Source: Thermoanaerobacterales bacterium (GTDB taxonomy: Bacteria; Bacillota; Thermosediminibacteria; Thermosediminibacterales; Tepidanaerobacteraceae). From it: a stretch of DNA of 8,204 nt. Below the pieces are notes generated by a model. That model made no database searches. It was not told where the DNA came from and saw nothing but the letters and a program-made list of their open reading frames with translations. The DNA lies in NCBI GenBank assembly GCA_012839145.1, contig DUNY01000433.1, positions 1 to 8,204 of the forward strand, in the 5' to 3' direction. This document shows, in pieces, positions 1-6,360 of this stretch (within the stretch, counting starts at the first letter, position 1; the number at the start of each line of letters is the position of its first letter). A program made the position numbers and the translations under genes.

Positions 1-666
1 CTTGATGTAAAATTTGTTGGTTTAAACGGCGGCATGCTTGGTGGCGAGCGCGAAGGAGTTACCCATCAGTTTTATGAAGATGTAGGAATAATGCGTGCCG
101 TTCCCGGAGTTAAAGTTATTACACCTGCCGATGCAGGTCAAGCATACAAAGCGGCAAAAGCAATGATGGAACAGGAAGGACCTGTCTATCTTAGAATTGG
201 CAGTGGACGGGAACCTGAGGTCTTTCCTGACGATACACCCTTTGAATTTGGCAAGGTTAGAGAGGTTAAACGATATGGTGACGATGTTGCCATATTTGCT
301 AGTGGATTTATAATGAATCGTGCCATTGCAGCACTGGAGCAATTGAAAAATGAAGGAATCAATGGTACATTAATAGACGTTTCCACTGTCAAGCCAATGG
401 ACAGTGAAGGTGTCACAAAAGTGTTGGAAAGAACAAATTGTGCTGTTGCCGTTGAAGATCATAACATCTATTGTGGTATGGCCAGCGCAATTTGCGAAGT
501 TGCGTCACATTATCATCCCTGTCCTGTTATACGCCTTGGTTTACGCGATATATATCCACGAAGCGGTCATGCAGATAAGCTTCTAGATGCATATGGATTG
601 TCTGTTAAAGATATAGTAGACGGTGCAAAACAGGCAATGAAAAAAATAAATAAGAGCAGTCGCTAA
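1..666 (+). CDS. Transketolase, C-terminal subunit (5' end outside window)
   Basis: This is the second half of a split transketolase, which transfers two-carbon ketol units in the non-oxidative pentose phosphate pathway using thiamine diphosphate (ThDP); it is cytosolic. The frame is open from base 1 (reading LDVKFVGLNGGM), so about 220 residues are visible and roughly 90 N-terminal residues, including the expected catalytic Glu of the pyrimidine-binding domain, lie upstream. Visible family marks are EGVTHQFYEDVGIMR, the PGVKVITPAD stretch, PVYLRIGSGREPEVF, and in the C-terminal domain VAVEDHNIYCGMASAICE and LGLRDIYPRSGHADKLL. Early DHNIYCG replaces the more usual H-x-x-GGLG, a mild variant. 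1-deoxyxylulose-5-phosphate synthase is related but is normally one longer chain and has different motifs. The gene ends 45 bases before a FadR-type regulator on the same strand with no obvious terminator between, so the two are probably cotranscribed with the upstream N-terminal subunit. Confidence 0.9.
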   Translation, partial: LDVKFVGLNGGMLGGEREGVTHQFYEDVGIMRAVPGVKVITPADAGQAYKAAKAMMEQEGPVYLRIGSGREPEVFPDDTPFEFGKVREVKRYGDDVAIFASGFIMNRAIAALEQLKNEGINGTLIDVSTVKPMDSEGVTKVLERTNCAVAVEDHNIYCGMASAICEVASHYHPCPVIRLGLRDIYPRSGHADKLLDAYGLSVKDIVDGAKQAMKKINKSSR

Positions 667-711
667 AAAAAAATAAAGGTTGCTTCGATTAACCTAGTGG
701 GAGGTGTAAAG

Positions 712-1452
712 ATGAATCAAAAATCGAATAATAATAAGCTTGGGAGTCTTATGGATCCGGTGCCTAATGAATCTGTTGTGGATCAAATTATAACTAGGAT
801 AACGGATGCGATTATAAGCGGTGAATTACAACCGGGACAGAAGATACCGACGGAAAACTCACTTTCTGAAGCCATGAATGTAGGGCGTAATTCCGTGCGT
901 GAAGCAATCAAAGTCCTTGAAGCAATGGGTGTACTCAATATTCGTAGACCTGAGGGTACATTTGTTGCTGAAGGGTTTTCTGATCGGATGTTAAACCCCA
1001 TGATATATGGGTTGATTCTTGAGGGCGGGAGTTCACCTGCTATGATTGAATTAAGACGGCTTTTTGATGTAGGCATCTTAAAGCTCGCTATTGAGAAAGC
1101 ATCGGAAAAGGATATCAAACGTATTTCGGAAGCATTGACAGATTTGCGTAAGGTGGTTCAGAAGCAGCATCCCGATAAAAATGAGATTTTAGACGCAGAT
1201 ATAATGTTTCATAGAGCATTAGAGTTAACGATACAAAATCCATTGGTTAATAAAATAGGTATTGTGATAGAGCGACTGTCATGTCCCACACGTTCACGTG
1301 CTGTTGAGCAGTTTATTCAAAATGGTGAGCTGAATGAATTATTAGAAATGCATGAGCAGATGCTCAATGTTGTCATAGAGAGAAATGAAGCAGAAGTGGG
1401 CCAAATCATCGACCAACACTACAAGTATTGGAAAGAAGAATTACATAAATAA
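712..1452 (+). CDS. FadR/GntR-family transcriptional regulator (FCD domain)
   Basis: A 246-residue one-component repressor/activator of the FadR subfamily. Residues about 19-87 form the GntR winged helix-turn-helix: the signature PGQKIPTENSLSEAMNVGRNSVREAIKVLEAMGVL lies at 41-75 and the wing (RRPEGTFV) follows. Residues about 105-240 form the all-helical FCD ligand domain. Its usual metal/ligand residues appear present: Asp163 and His167 in DIMFH, His214 in EMHEQ and His236 in DQHYK, so it probably binds a metal and a carboxylate effector such as a sugar acid or hydroxy acid. The ATG at 712 is chosen because a strong GGGAGGTG sits at 699-706; the in-frame GTG at 697 overlaps that site and is rejected. 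Its position right behind a transketolase gene suggests control of that operon or of the dehydrogenase/dehydratase genes downstream. The actual ligand cannot be read from sequence. The gene is AT-rich (one sampled 60-base line is about 27% G+C). Confidence 0.93.
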   Translation: MNQKSNNNKLGSLMDPVPNESVVDQIITRITDAIISGELQPGQKIPTENSLSEAMNVGRNSVREAIKVLEAMGVLNIRRPEGTFVAEGFSDRMLNPMIYGLILEGGSSPAMIELRRLFDVGILKLAIEKASEKDIKRISEALTDLRKVVQKQHPDKNEILDADIMFHRALELTIQNPLVNKIGIVIERLSCPTRSRAVEQFIQNGELNELLEMHEQMLNVVIERNEAEVGQIIDQHYKYWKEELHK

Positions 1453-1453
1453 C

Positions 1454-1482
1454 AATTAAAGCTAAAAGCTTTAGCGTTAATT
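1454..1482 (+). terminator. Interrupted hairpin directly after the FadR-type gene
   Basis: Starting two bases after the stop codon, AATTAA (1454-1459) pairs with TTAATT (1477-1482). After one A/G mismatch, GCTAAA (1461-1466) pairs with TTTAGC (1470-1475) around a 3-base loop. The stem is AT-rich and the sequence after it is A-rich, not a T tract. It may slow RNA decay or act as a weak terminator rather than as a clean intrinsic terminator. Confidence 0.35.
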
Positions 1483-1580
1483 AAAAATGTATCCAATTAT
1501 GACAATACATGAACTTGATAGCATGAATAGACAAAAAACAGTAAGCCTACAATAAAAAGTTAGAATAAAGTTTGAATAAT

Positions 1581-1616
1581 AAATGGCTTTGGTTTTTATA
1601 AAAGCCAAAGCCATTT
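1581..1616 (+). terminator. Perfect 12-bp hairpin between regulator and dehydrogenase genes
   Basis: AAATGGCTTTGG (1581-1592) is exactly complementary to CCAAAGCCATTT (1605-1616), and the 12-base loop (TTTTTATAAAAG) can zip up a few more AT pairs. Only a short TTTCATT tail follows, so the terminator call is moderate. It probably ends transcription from the transketolase-regulator operon. If the next gene's promoter lies upstream of it, it would instead sit in that gene's leader RNA. No convincing sigma-A promoter was found in 1617-1668. Weak -10-like TACAAT (1548-1553) and TAGAAT (1561-1566) lie before the hairpin without good -35 boxes. Confidence 0.5.
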
Positions 1617-1684
1617 CATTGGATATTCTTTGTAAAAAGGCCGCTTTTTTTCTGGTAAATTACATGAAAGAGAGGTTATTAAAT

Positions 1685-2626
1685 ATGCAAGCAAAAGACG
1701 TCCGCCAGCTGGTAATCGGTGGAGCCGGGATTATGGGGGCCTCCATTGCCCAGATCTTTGCTAAGTACGGCTATAATGTTGTTCTTTACGATATCTCTGC
1801 AAAAAGTATCGAAAATGGCAAGAAATTGATTGCTATAAACCAGGAGACAGCCATAATGGAAGGGGAGATCAAGCCGGAAGATTCCAAAGTGCTCCTCGAC
1901 CGCATAAGTTTCTCCATGGATCCCGAATGTTTTAGCGATGCAGATTTTGTAATTGAAGCTATAGTGGAGGATATGAAGGTCAAGCATGACTTTTGGGGCC
2001 AGGTATCTAAGATTGCGCCAGCTGATGCTATATTAACTACAAATACATCCGGACTGTCTATAACTGAGATTGCAAAGGCTGTAAAAAACCCCCAGCGGTT
2101 TGCCGGAATGCATTGGGTAAATCCGCCCCACATTGTTCCATTAGTGGAAGTAATCTGCGGTGAAAAGAGCGATCCGGCTGTAGCAGAGACCATCGCTGAA
2201 GTTGCTAGAAAAATCGGCAAAAAACCGGTTATGGTAAAGAAGGATGCTAAGGGTTTCGTTTTAAACCGGTTGCAGTTTTGCATTTTGCGCGAAGCCATGC
2301 ATATCGTTGAAAGCGGAATCGCAGATATCAAGGATGTAGATGCGGTGATGAAGTACGGACTAGGCATGCGCTATGCTTGTTTAGGACCTTTTGAGGTTGC
2401 CGATCTAGGTGGATTGGACACCTTCTTTAGTATCGCCAGCTATTTATTTGCCGACTTAAGTGACATGAAGGAACCGCCAAAGATGTTCTCCGAACTGATT
2501 GATCAGCAGTTCTACGGCACAAAATCAGAGAGAGGTTTCTATGATTACAGCAATGGTAGAGCTGAGAAAGTAATCGAGAAACGAGATAAGGATTTCATCA
2601 AGATTGCAAATTGCTTGTATAAATAA
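1685..2626 (+). CDS. 3-hydroxyacyl-CoA dehydrogenase family protein (NAD-dependent)
   Basis: A 313-residue cytosolic dehydrogenase of the 3-hydroxyacyl-CoA dehydrogenase/L-gulonate 3-dehydrogenase superfamily, oxidising a 3-hydroxy group with NAD. The Rossmann motif GAGIMG is at 13-18, and Asp36 at the end of the second strand (VVLYD) indicates NAD rather than NADP. Expected catalytic residues are visible: Ser122 (TNTSGLS), His143 (HWVNPPH), Glu155 (LVEVI) and Asn194 (FVLNRL); the 12-residue His-Glu spacing matches the family. The C-terminal domain (about 187-289) ends with SERGFYDY. Length is normal for the single-domain type. The ATG at 1685 has GAAAGAGAGG at 1666-1675, 9 bases ahead; an in-frame ATG at 1583 would translate through the hairpin and is rejected. 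The HWVNPPH variant of the usual H-x-F-NP motif leaves the substrate open: an acyl-CoA or a free hydroxy/sugar acid are both possible. It lies 165 bases before the dehydratase gene. Confidence 0.88.
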   Translation: MQAKDVRQLVIGGAGIMGASIAQIFAKYGYNVVLYDISAKSIENGKKLIAINQETAIMEGEIKPEDSKVLLDRISFSMDPECFSDADFVIEAIVEDMKVKHDFWGQVSKIAPADAILTTNTSGLSITEIAKAVKNPQRFAGMHWVNPPHIVPLVEVICGEKSDPAVAETIAEVARKIGKKPVMVKKDAKGFVLNRLQFCILREAMHIVESGIADIKDVDAVMKYGLGMRYACLGPFEVADLGGLDTFFSIASYLFADLSDMKEPPKMFSELIDQQFYGTKSERGFYDYSNGRAEKVIEKRDKDFIKIANCLYK

Positions 2627-2675
2627 ATAAGTATTTCTTTAAAAATGTAAGATTAAGACAACTTGATGTAGACCC

Positions 2676-2703
2676 TTGACAGTGTATAAATTACAACTAT
2701 TAC
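2676..2703 (+). promoter_or_regulatory. Probable sigma-A promoter of the dehydratase gene
   Basis: A perfect -35 TTGACA (2676-2681) is followed after 16 bases by TATTAC (2698-2703, 4 of 6 matches to TATAAT), giving a start near 2710. The spacer holds a small dyad, TGTA-N5-TACA (2683-2695), and the palindrome GGTTAACC (2710-2717) sits at the predicted start. Either could be an operator. The remainder of 2627-2791 is AT-rich with no T-box specifier or GGGTGG-type antiterminator motif. No terminator is evident after the dehydrogenase gene, so read-through is also possible. Confidence 0.55.
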
Positions 2704-2791
2704 AAAAACGGTTAACCAAATTTCGAATAATGTAAAAATATTAATAAATAAAAATATCCCATAAAACTCAAGATTACAGGGAGGAAATGAA

Positions 2792-4456
2792 ATGCGCAGC
2801 AATTTAATGAAAGAGGGGCTGAACAAGGTTCCTCACAGGGCGCTGATGAAGGCTAGCGGTTTAATCGATGAAGAAATTCGTCGGCCTATTATCGGCGTAA
2901 TGAATTCTTTTAATGAGGTAGTGCCCGGCCATATCCATCTACGGACAATTGCTGAGGCAGTAAAGGCGGGTATTCGCATGGCAGGCGGCACTCCCGTGGA
3001 ATTCCCAACTATCGCCGTTTGTGATGGTATCGCTATGAACCATGAGGGCATGAAGTTTTCCCTAGTAAGTCGAGAGCACATCGCCGATTCCGTTGAAATT
3101 ATGGCTAATGCCCATCCCTTTGACGGTCTTGTGTTCATACCGAATTGTGATAAGATTGTTCCCGGCATGTTAATGGGTGCCCTAAGGGTAAATGTGCCTT
3201 CCATATTCATAAGTGGTGGTCCCATGATGGCTGGCAGGCATAAGGGGAAGAAAATGACTCTGACTACAGCCTTCGAATCTGTAGGCTCATATACTTCCGG
3301 GAAGATTGATGATCAAGAGCTGTTGGACATTGAGAACTACTCCTGCCCCGGATGCGGTTCCTGTGCCGGTATGTTTACAGCTAACTCGATGAACTGTATG
3401 ACAGAGATTATTGGTATGGGGCTTCCGGGCAATGGTACGATTCCTGCTGTACACGCTGAGCGGATTCGCTTGGCAAAAAAGACCGGTATTAAGATTATGG
3501 AGTTAGTAGAGCGCAATATCCGGCCCAGTGATATTATGACTGAGAAGGCATTTAAGAATGCAGTGACAGCAGATATGGCCTTGGGATGTTCTACGAATAC
3601 CATTTTGCATTTGCCCGCCATAGCCCACGAAGCTGGATTAAAAGTGGATCTGAAAGATATAAATATACTTAGTGCCAGTACGCCTCATCTGGTAAAGCTA
3701 AGTCCTGCCGGTGATGACTGTTTGGAAGATTTGAATGGGGCCGGCGGATTACAGGCATTATTGAAAGAGCTTTCTAAACACGATAAAGTGGAATTAGATA
3801 CATTGACTGTGACAGGAAAAACTGTTGGAGAAAATATTGCACAAGTGGAAGTCTTAGATCATGATGTGATCAGAAAATATGAAGCACCTTATTCTGAAAG
3901 CGGTGGTTTGGCAGTGCTTTGGGGAAATATTGCTCCCGACGGCTGTGTTGTAAAGAAGGGGGCTGTACTGCCTGAGATGATGCGGCATAAAGGGCCGGCA
4001 AAAGTGTTCAACTCCGAGGAAGACTGTATCAATGCTTTGCTGGGTGGAAAAATTATTGCCGGTGATGTGATAGTAATAGCTTATGAAGGTCCTAAGGGCG
4101 GTCCCGGCATGAGGGAAATGCTTTCACCTACTTCTGTTTTGTCCGGTATGGGTCTGGGCGATTCTGTGGCTCTTATTACTGATGGTCGTTTCTCCGGTGT
4201 AACCAGAGGTGCTTGTATAGGACATGTTTCACCGGAAGCTGCAGATGGCGGTCCTATTGCGTTGGTGCAGGATGGGGATCAGATTGAGATTGACATCCCA
4301 AATAACAAGATTACTCTGTTGGTGGATGAGAATACATTGAATGATCGAAAGAAAAACACTAAGATTTTCTTAAAAGATGTGAAAAGTCAATGCTTGCGTA
4401 GGTATCGCAGTCTAGTGACTTCAGCCAGCACCGGTGCAATTCTCAAGGATTGCTAA
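2792..4456 (+). CDS. ilvD: Dihydroxy-acid dehydratase (IlvD/Edd family)
   Basis: A 554-residue iron-sulfur dehydratase. The family's best-known member converts 2,3-dihydroxy-isovalerate and 2,3-dihydroxy-3-methylvalerate to the 2-keto acids of valine and isoleucine synthesis in the cytosol. Marks in order: [13 protein letters not shown] (38-50), [11 protein letters not shown] (77-87, with Mg-binding Asp78), NCDK (118-121: cluster Cys119 and the Lys position known to be carbamylated), [19 protein letters not shown] (184-202), [10 protein letters not shown] (261-270) and, late in the chain, DGRFSG with the catalytic Ser. AGGGAGG at 2778-2784 fixes the start. The length fits clostridial IlvD. 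Oddities are [11 protein letters not shown] where SLPSRELIADS is usual, and a diverged C-terminus ([20 protein letters not shown]) lacking the common W-x-P and GYL residues. No ilvB, ilvC or leu genes are adjacent, so a sugar-acid dehydratase role is the main alternative. Confidence 0.85.
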   Translation: MRSNLMKEGLNKVPHRALMKASGLIDEEIRRPIIGVMNSFNEVVPGHIHLRTIAEAVKAGIRMAGGTPVEFPTIAVCDGIAMNHEGMKFSLVSREHIADSVEIMANAHPFDGLVFIPNCDKIVPGMLMGALRVNVPSIFISGGPMMAGRHKGKKMTLTTAFESVGSYTSGKIDDQELLDIENYSCPGCGSCAGMFTANSMNCMTEIIGMGLPGNGTIPAVHAERIRLAKKTGIKIMELVERNIRPSDIMTEKAFKNAVTADMALGCSTNTILHLPAIAHEAGLKVDLKDINILSASTPHLVKLSPAGDDCLEDLNGAGGLQALLKELSKHDKVELDTLTVTGKTVGENIAQVEVLDHDVIRKYEAPYSESGGLAVLWGNIAPDGCVVKKGAVLPEMMRHKGPAKVFNSEEDCINALLGGKIIAGDVIVIAYEGPKGGPGMREMLSPTSVLSGMGLGDSVALITDGRFSGVTRGACIGHVSPEAADGGPIALVQDGDQIEIDIPNNKITLLVDENTLNDRKKNTKIFLKDVKSQCLRRYRSLVTSASTGAILKDC

Positions 4457-4473
4457 ACAGGCACGAAAAAGCC

Positions 4474-4521
4474 AATAAAACGGAAACGGCATTGCCAAAG
4501 CTATGCCGTTTCCGTTTTATT
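4474..4521. terminator. Strong bidirectional intrinsic terminator
   Basis: A perfect 19-bp stem runs from AATAAAACGGAAACGGCAT (4474-4492) to its complement (4503-4521) around a 10-base loop. It lies 17 bases after the ilvD stop and 42 bases beyond the end of the convergent minus-strand gene. The stem edge supplies a TTTTATT tract in both directions, so it should stop transcription of both genes. Confidence 0.9.
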
Positions 4522-4563
4522 ATATATCCCCTGCTTTGAGTGGAATACTTTAGTCAAAAAAAT

Positions 4564-6201
4564 CTAAGGTGATTCACCGAAAAAACGGAATTCGTCCCAG
4601 GCGCCTTCCCAGTCCATGGGATTGCCCAGAGTCCACAATGCTCTGGATTTGTCGCCGTCCAGAATAGAAATCTTTGCAGCGTTAGTGCCGTTGACACGCC
4701 CTTCGTCCACTAGGGAGCCCTGAACGGACCACTTGGCAAAGCCATAAGGCACATATTTGCCGCTTTCATCCTGTGTGCAATAGATCTTCTCACCAGTCTC
4801 CTTGTCGCGAACATAGGTGCTCTTGACGATGTGCTGGACTGTGTATTCATCCATATTGCCGCTTTCGGTGTAATCGCGCAGCTCCCACATGAGGGTCCAG
4901 AACCGCTCTTCGCTGCCCTCCATGACGTTGAATATTGTCATGGGCACATCTGTGCGCTCGTTGTTCTCATCATAGCTGTAGTCGCAGAGAAAATGGTTGG
5001 CACAGGCAATGTAATCAGTACTCGTCCAGTCCTCACCGGTAAACTCGCCGGCATAGCGCACGGCATAGCGGTCGGAGCTGACCTCTACGACGGCCAGTGT
5101 GTTTTCATCGGCAACCAGCCAGTTCCATGCACCATCGCGCAGCAGTGATTTGCGGCCTGTTTTCTGCCGATACTGTTCGGAGCCCAGAGTCAGATACTCA
5201 ATGGCCTCCTCAGCCGTGTCGGCGTGCACAGCGGCGTAAAGGAGCACATTCGGCCAAGGTACACCAAAGGCATCAGAAAAATACGGGCCTCCTTCATATT
5301 CAATTGACGTCTGTGTCGTGGAGCCACCGAAATGGTGATGAACAACGACGCCTTTATCGTTTATTAACATTAGGCCGTTAGAGGCGGGCAGACTGCCAAC
5401 TGTCCAGACCTTATTGCCATCGGGAGAATCAAAAACATAACCCTGCTGATAGCACAAAGCTTCGTGGGCTGTATGACGAAGCTGTGAGGTGATGGTTTTA
5501 CCGTTTTTGGTAACGGTACCCTTAACAGCCAGGCTGTTACAGCCGCCGGAGTCTATACCTTCGCCGATTATGGAGTCTAAAATCGTTTTATGGTCGATTT
5601 CAGTTTCGCCTCCGGCTTCGCGCAGCAAAGGATTGCCCCAAAGCCAAGAATCCCAAATACTGGCGCCAATTACACGGTAATAAGGATCACCGTAATTATT
5701 GTTAGTGGGATCGGAGTACTTAGATTTGGATAGCGTCTCCAGAGCACCCTCGGTTATACCTTTAAGTAAATCAATCTGGTTCTGGTCCAGGGCGGCAATC
5801 TGTGCCTCGTAGAGCTTCATTGCTTTAATCGTTGCATCTGTACCCTTGTCCGCGCACATCTTGCCCCACCAGATATCGGTGGTGTAGGAGATCATGTCAG
5901 CGCTTGCCTCACCCAGCCGCTTGCCCATTTCAAACCATGTGCCGTGGAGTGTACCCAGCCATACGGCCTTATCGGAAAATGGGGGGTACCCTTCCGTATT
6001 GGCGTATTTGGCAGCTTCTACGTTTCTACCGCCGGAAACGTAAAGGCCGGCTTCTTTTTCCTTCGCCTCTTCAGTCATCGAAGTTTCAGGTATGGTTTCA
6101 AGGGTTGCTTGGGTTTGTACATTGTCGAAACCGACTAACAAGCTTGAGACAAGGAACAACGCAAGTATCAATGCTAGTAATTTGATACTCCTGTTTTTCA
6201 T
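4564..6201 (-). CDS. Secreted Ntn-hydrolase-like protein, peptidase C45 / acyltransferase-like
   Basis: A 545-residue exported protein. Residues 1-25 form a signal peptide (MKNRSIK, then a long Leu/Ala/Val/Phe core); there is no lipobox Cys, so it is probably released or wall-retained after signal peptidase I cleavage. GTLHGTWFEMGKRLGEA (83-99) matches the N-terminal Gly-rich signature of C45-type proteins. GGCNSLAVKGTVTKNGKTI (219-237) resembles the autoprocessing site of that family, making Cys221 the likely N-terminal nucleophile after cleavage at Gly220-Cys221. Further family-like stretches are NGLMLINDKGVVV (275-287), NWLVADENTLAVVEVSS (360-376) and ACANHFLCDYSYD (399-411). Known relatives hydrolyse or transfer amide-linked acyl groups (acyl-CoA:6-APA acyltransferase type); the substrate here is unknown. 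The usual GRN-D element after the DGK turn is replaced by SQLRHT. AAGGAGG (6209-6215 on the minus strand) confirms the start. It is divergent from a LysR-type regulator, and G+C is higher than in the genes to its left. Confidence 0.72.
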   Translation of the reverse strand: MKNRSIKLLALILALFLVSSLLVGFDNVQTQATLETIPETSMTEEAKEKEAGLYVSGGRNVEAAKYANTEGYPPFSDKAVWLGTLHGTWFEMGKRLGEASADMISYTTDIWWGKMCADKGTDATIKAMKLYEAQIAALDQNQIDLLKGITEGALETLSKSKYSDPTNNNYGDPYYRVIGASIWDSWLWGNPLLREAGGETEIDHKTILDSIIGEGIDSGGCNSLAVKGTVTKNGKTITSQLRHTAHEALCYQQGYVFDSPDGNKVWTVGSLPASNGLMLINDKGVVVHHHFGGSTTQTSIEYEGGPYFSDAFGVPWPNVLLYAAVHADTAEEAIEYLTLGSEQYRQKTGRKSLLRDGAWNWLVADENTLAVVEVSSDRYAVRYAGEFTGEDWTSTDYIACANHFLCDYSYDENNERTDVPMTIFNVMEGSEERFWTLMWELRDYTESGNMDEYTVQHIVKSTYVRDKETGEKIYCTQDESGKYVPYGFAKWSVQGSLVDEGRVNGTNAAKISILDGDKSRALWTLGNPMDWEGAWDEFRFFGESP

Positions 6202-6240
6202 ATGCAGTCCTCCTTTTTCATTTTTTAAAAGTTTTAGAAA

Positions 6241-6269
6241 TTGCGATTAAGTTAAAATAGTGATACTAT
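6241..6269 (+). promoter_or_regulatory. Possible promoter of the LysR-type gene
   Basis: TTGCGA (6241-6246) and TACTAT (6264-6269) are spaced by 17 bases, each matching 4 of 6 consensus positions, with a start predicted near 6276. It overlaps the opposing hydrolase promoter, and the GGAAAC repeats would fall in its transcribed leader. This is the best match I found, but it is weak. Confidence 0.3.
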
Positions 6270-6270
6270 T

Positions 6271-6299
6271 ATTATAACATATTGTGGAAAAAACAAAAA
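6271..6299 (-). promoter_or_regulatory. Probable promoter of the secreted hydrolase gene
   Basis: Read on the minus strand, a perfect TATAAT (6276 down to 6271) predicts a start near 6264, giving a leader of about 63 bases to the ATG at 6201. The region 17 bases upstream is only TTTTTG (6299 to 6294), a poor -35. A perfect -10 with a poor -35 is typical of activator-dependent promoters, which agrees with the LysR-type gene and dyad next door. Confidence 0.5.
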
Positions 6300-6307
6300 T
6301 CCTAAAT

Positions 6308-6337
6308 GGAAACAGTGTTTCCGTTTTGGAAACACTG
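6308..6337. promoter_or_regulatory. GGAAAC dyad cluster, probable LysR operator
   Basis: Three alternating half-sites occur in 30 bases: GGAAAC (6308-6313), GTTTCC (6317-6322) and GGAAAC (6328-6333). The outer pair forms an inverted repeat with 10-bp arms, CAGTGTTTCC (6313-6322) and GGAAACACTG (6328-6337), around GTTTT. A T-N11-A core (T6319 to A6331) lies at its centre. The centre (6325) is about 61 bases upstream of the predicted hydrolase transcription start, close to the usual -65 recognition site of LysR-type regulators. The left pair forms an overlapping second dyad, GGAAAC-AGT-GTTTCC. Confidence 0.65.
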
Positions 6338-6360
6338 GAGGCAAAACAAGGAGGAACTTT

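Noticed and set aside
697..711. GTG start at 697 for the FadR-type regulator
   Set aside because: It overlaps the GGGAGGTG ribosome binding site that serves the ATG at 712.
1583..1684. In-frame upstream extension of the dehydrogenase (ATG at 1583)
   Set aside because: It would translate through a perfect hairpin, has no ribosome binding site, and adds 34 residues before the Rossmann motif that the family lacks. The ATG at 1685 has a good site 9 bases ahead.
1786..2367. 193-codon open frame on the minus strand inside the dehydrogenase gene
   Set aside because: It lies wholly antisense to a gene with clear catalytic motifs, has no recognisable family features, and is a codon-bias shadow.
2627..2791. 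T-box or other leader regulation of ilvD
   Set aside because: The space is short and no T-box sequence (GGGTGG-ACC-CG type), specifier stem or terminator hairpin is visible.
3895..3910. Catabolite-response-like sequence TGAAAGCGGTGGTT
   Set aside because: It lies inside the dehydratase coding region and lacks the conserved CA end of the consensus.
5832..6185. Open frames on the + strand opposite the hydrolase N-terminus
   Set aside because: They are antisense to a signal peptide and family motifs; their Arg/Pro/Cys-rich composition is typical of shadow translation.
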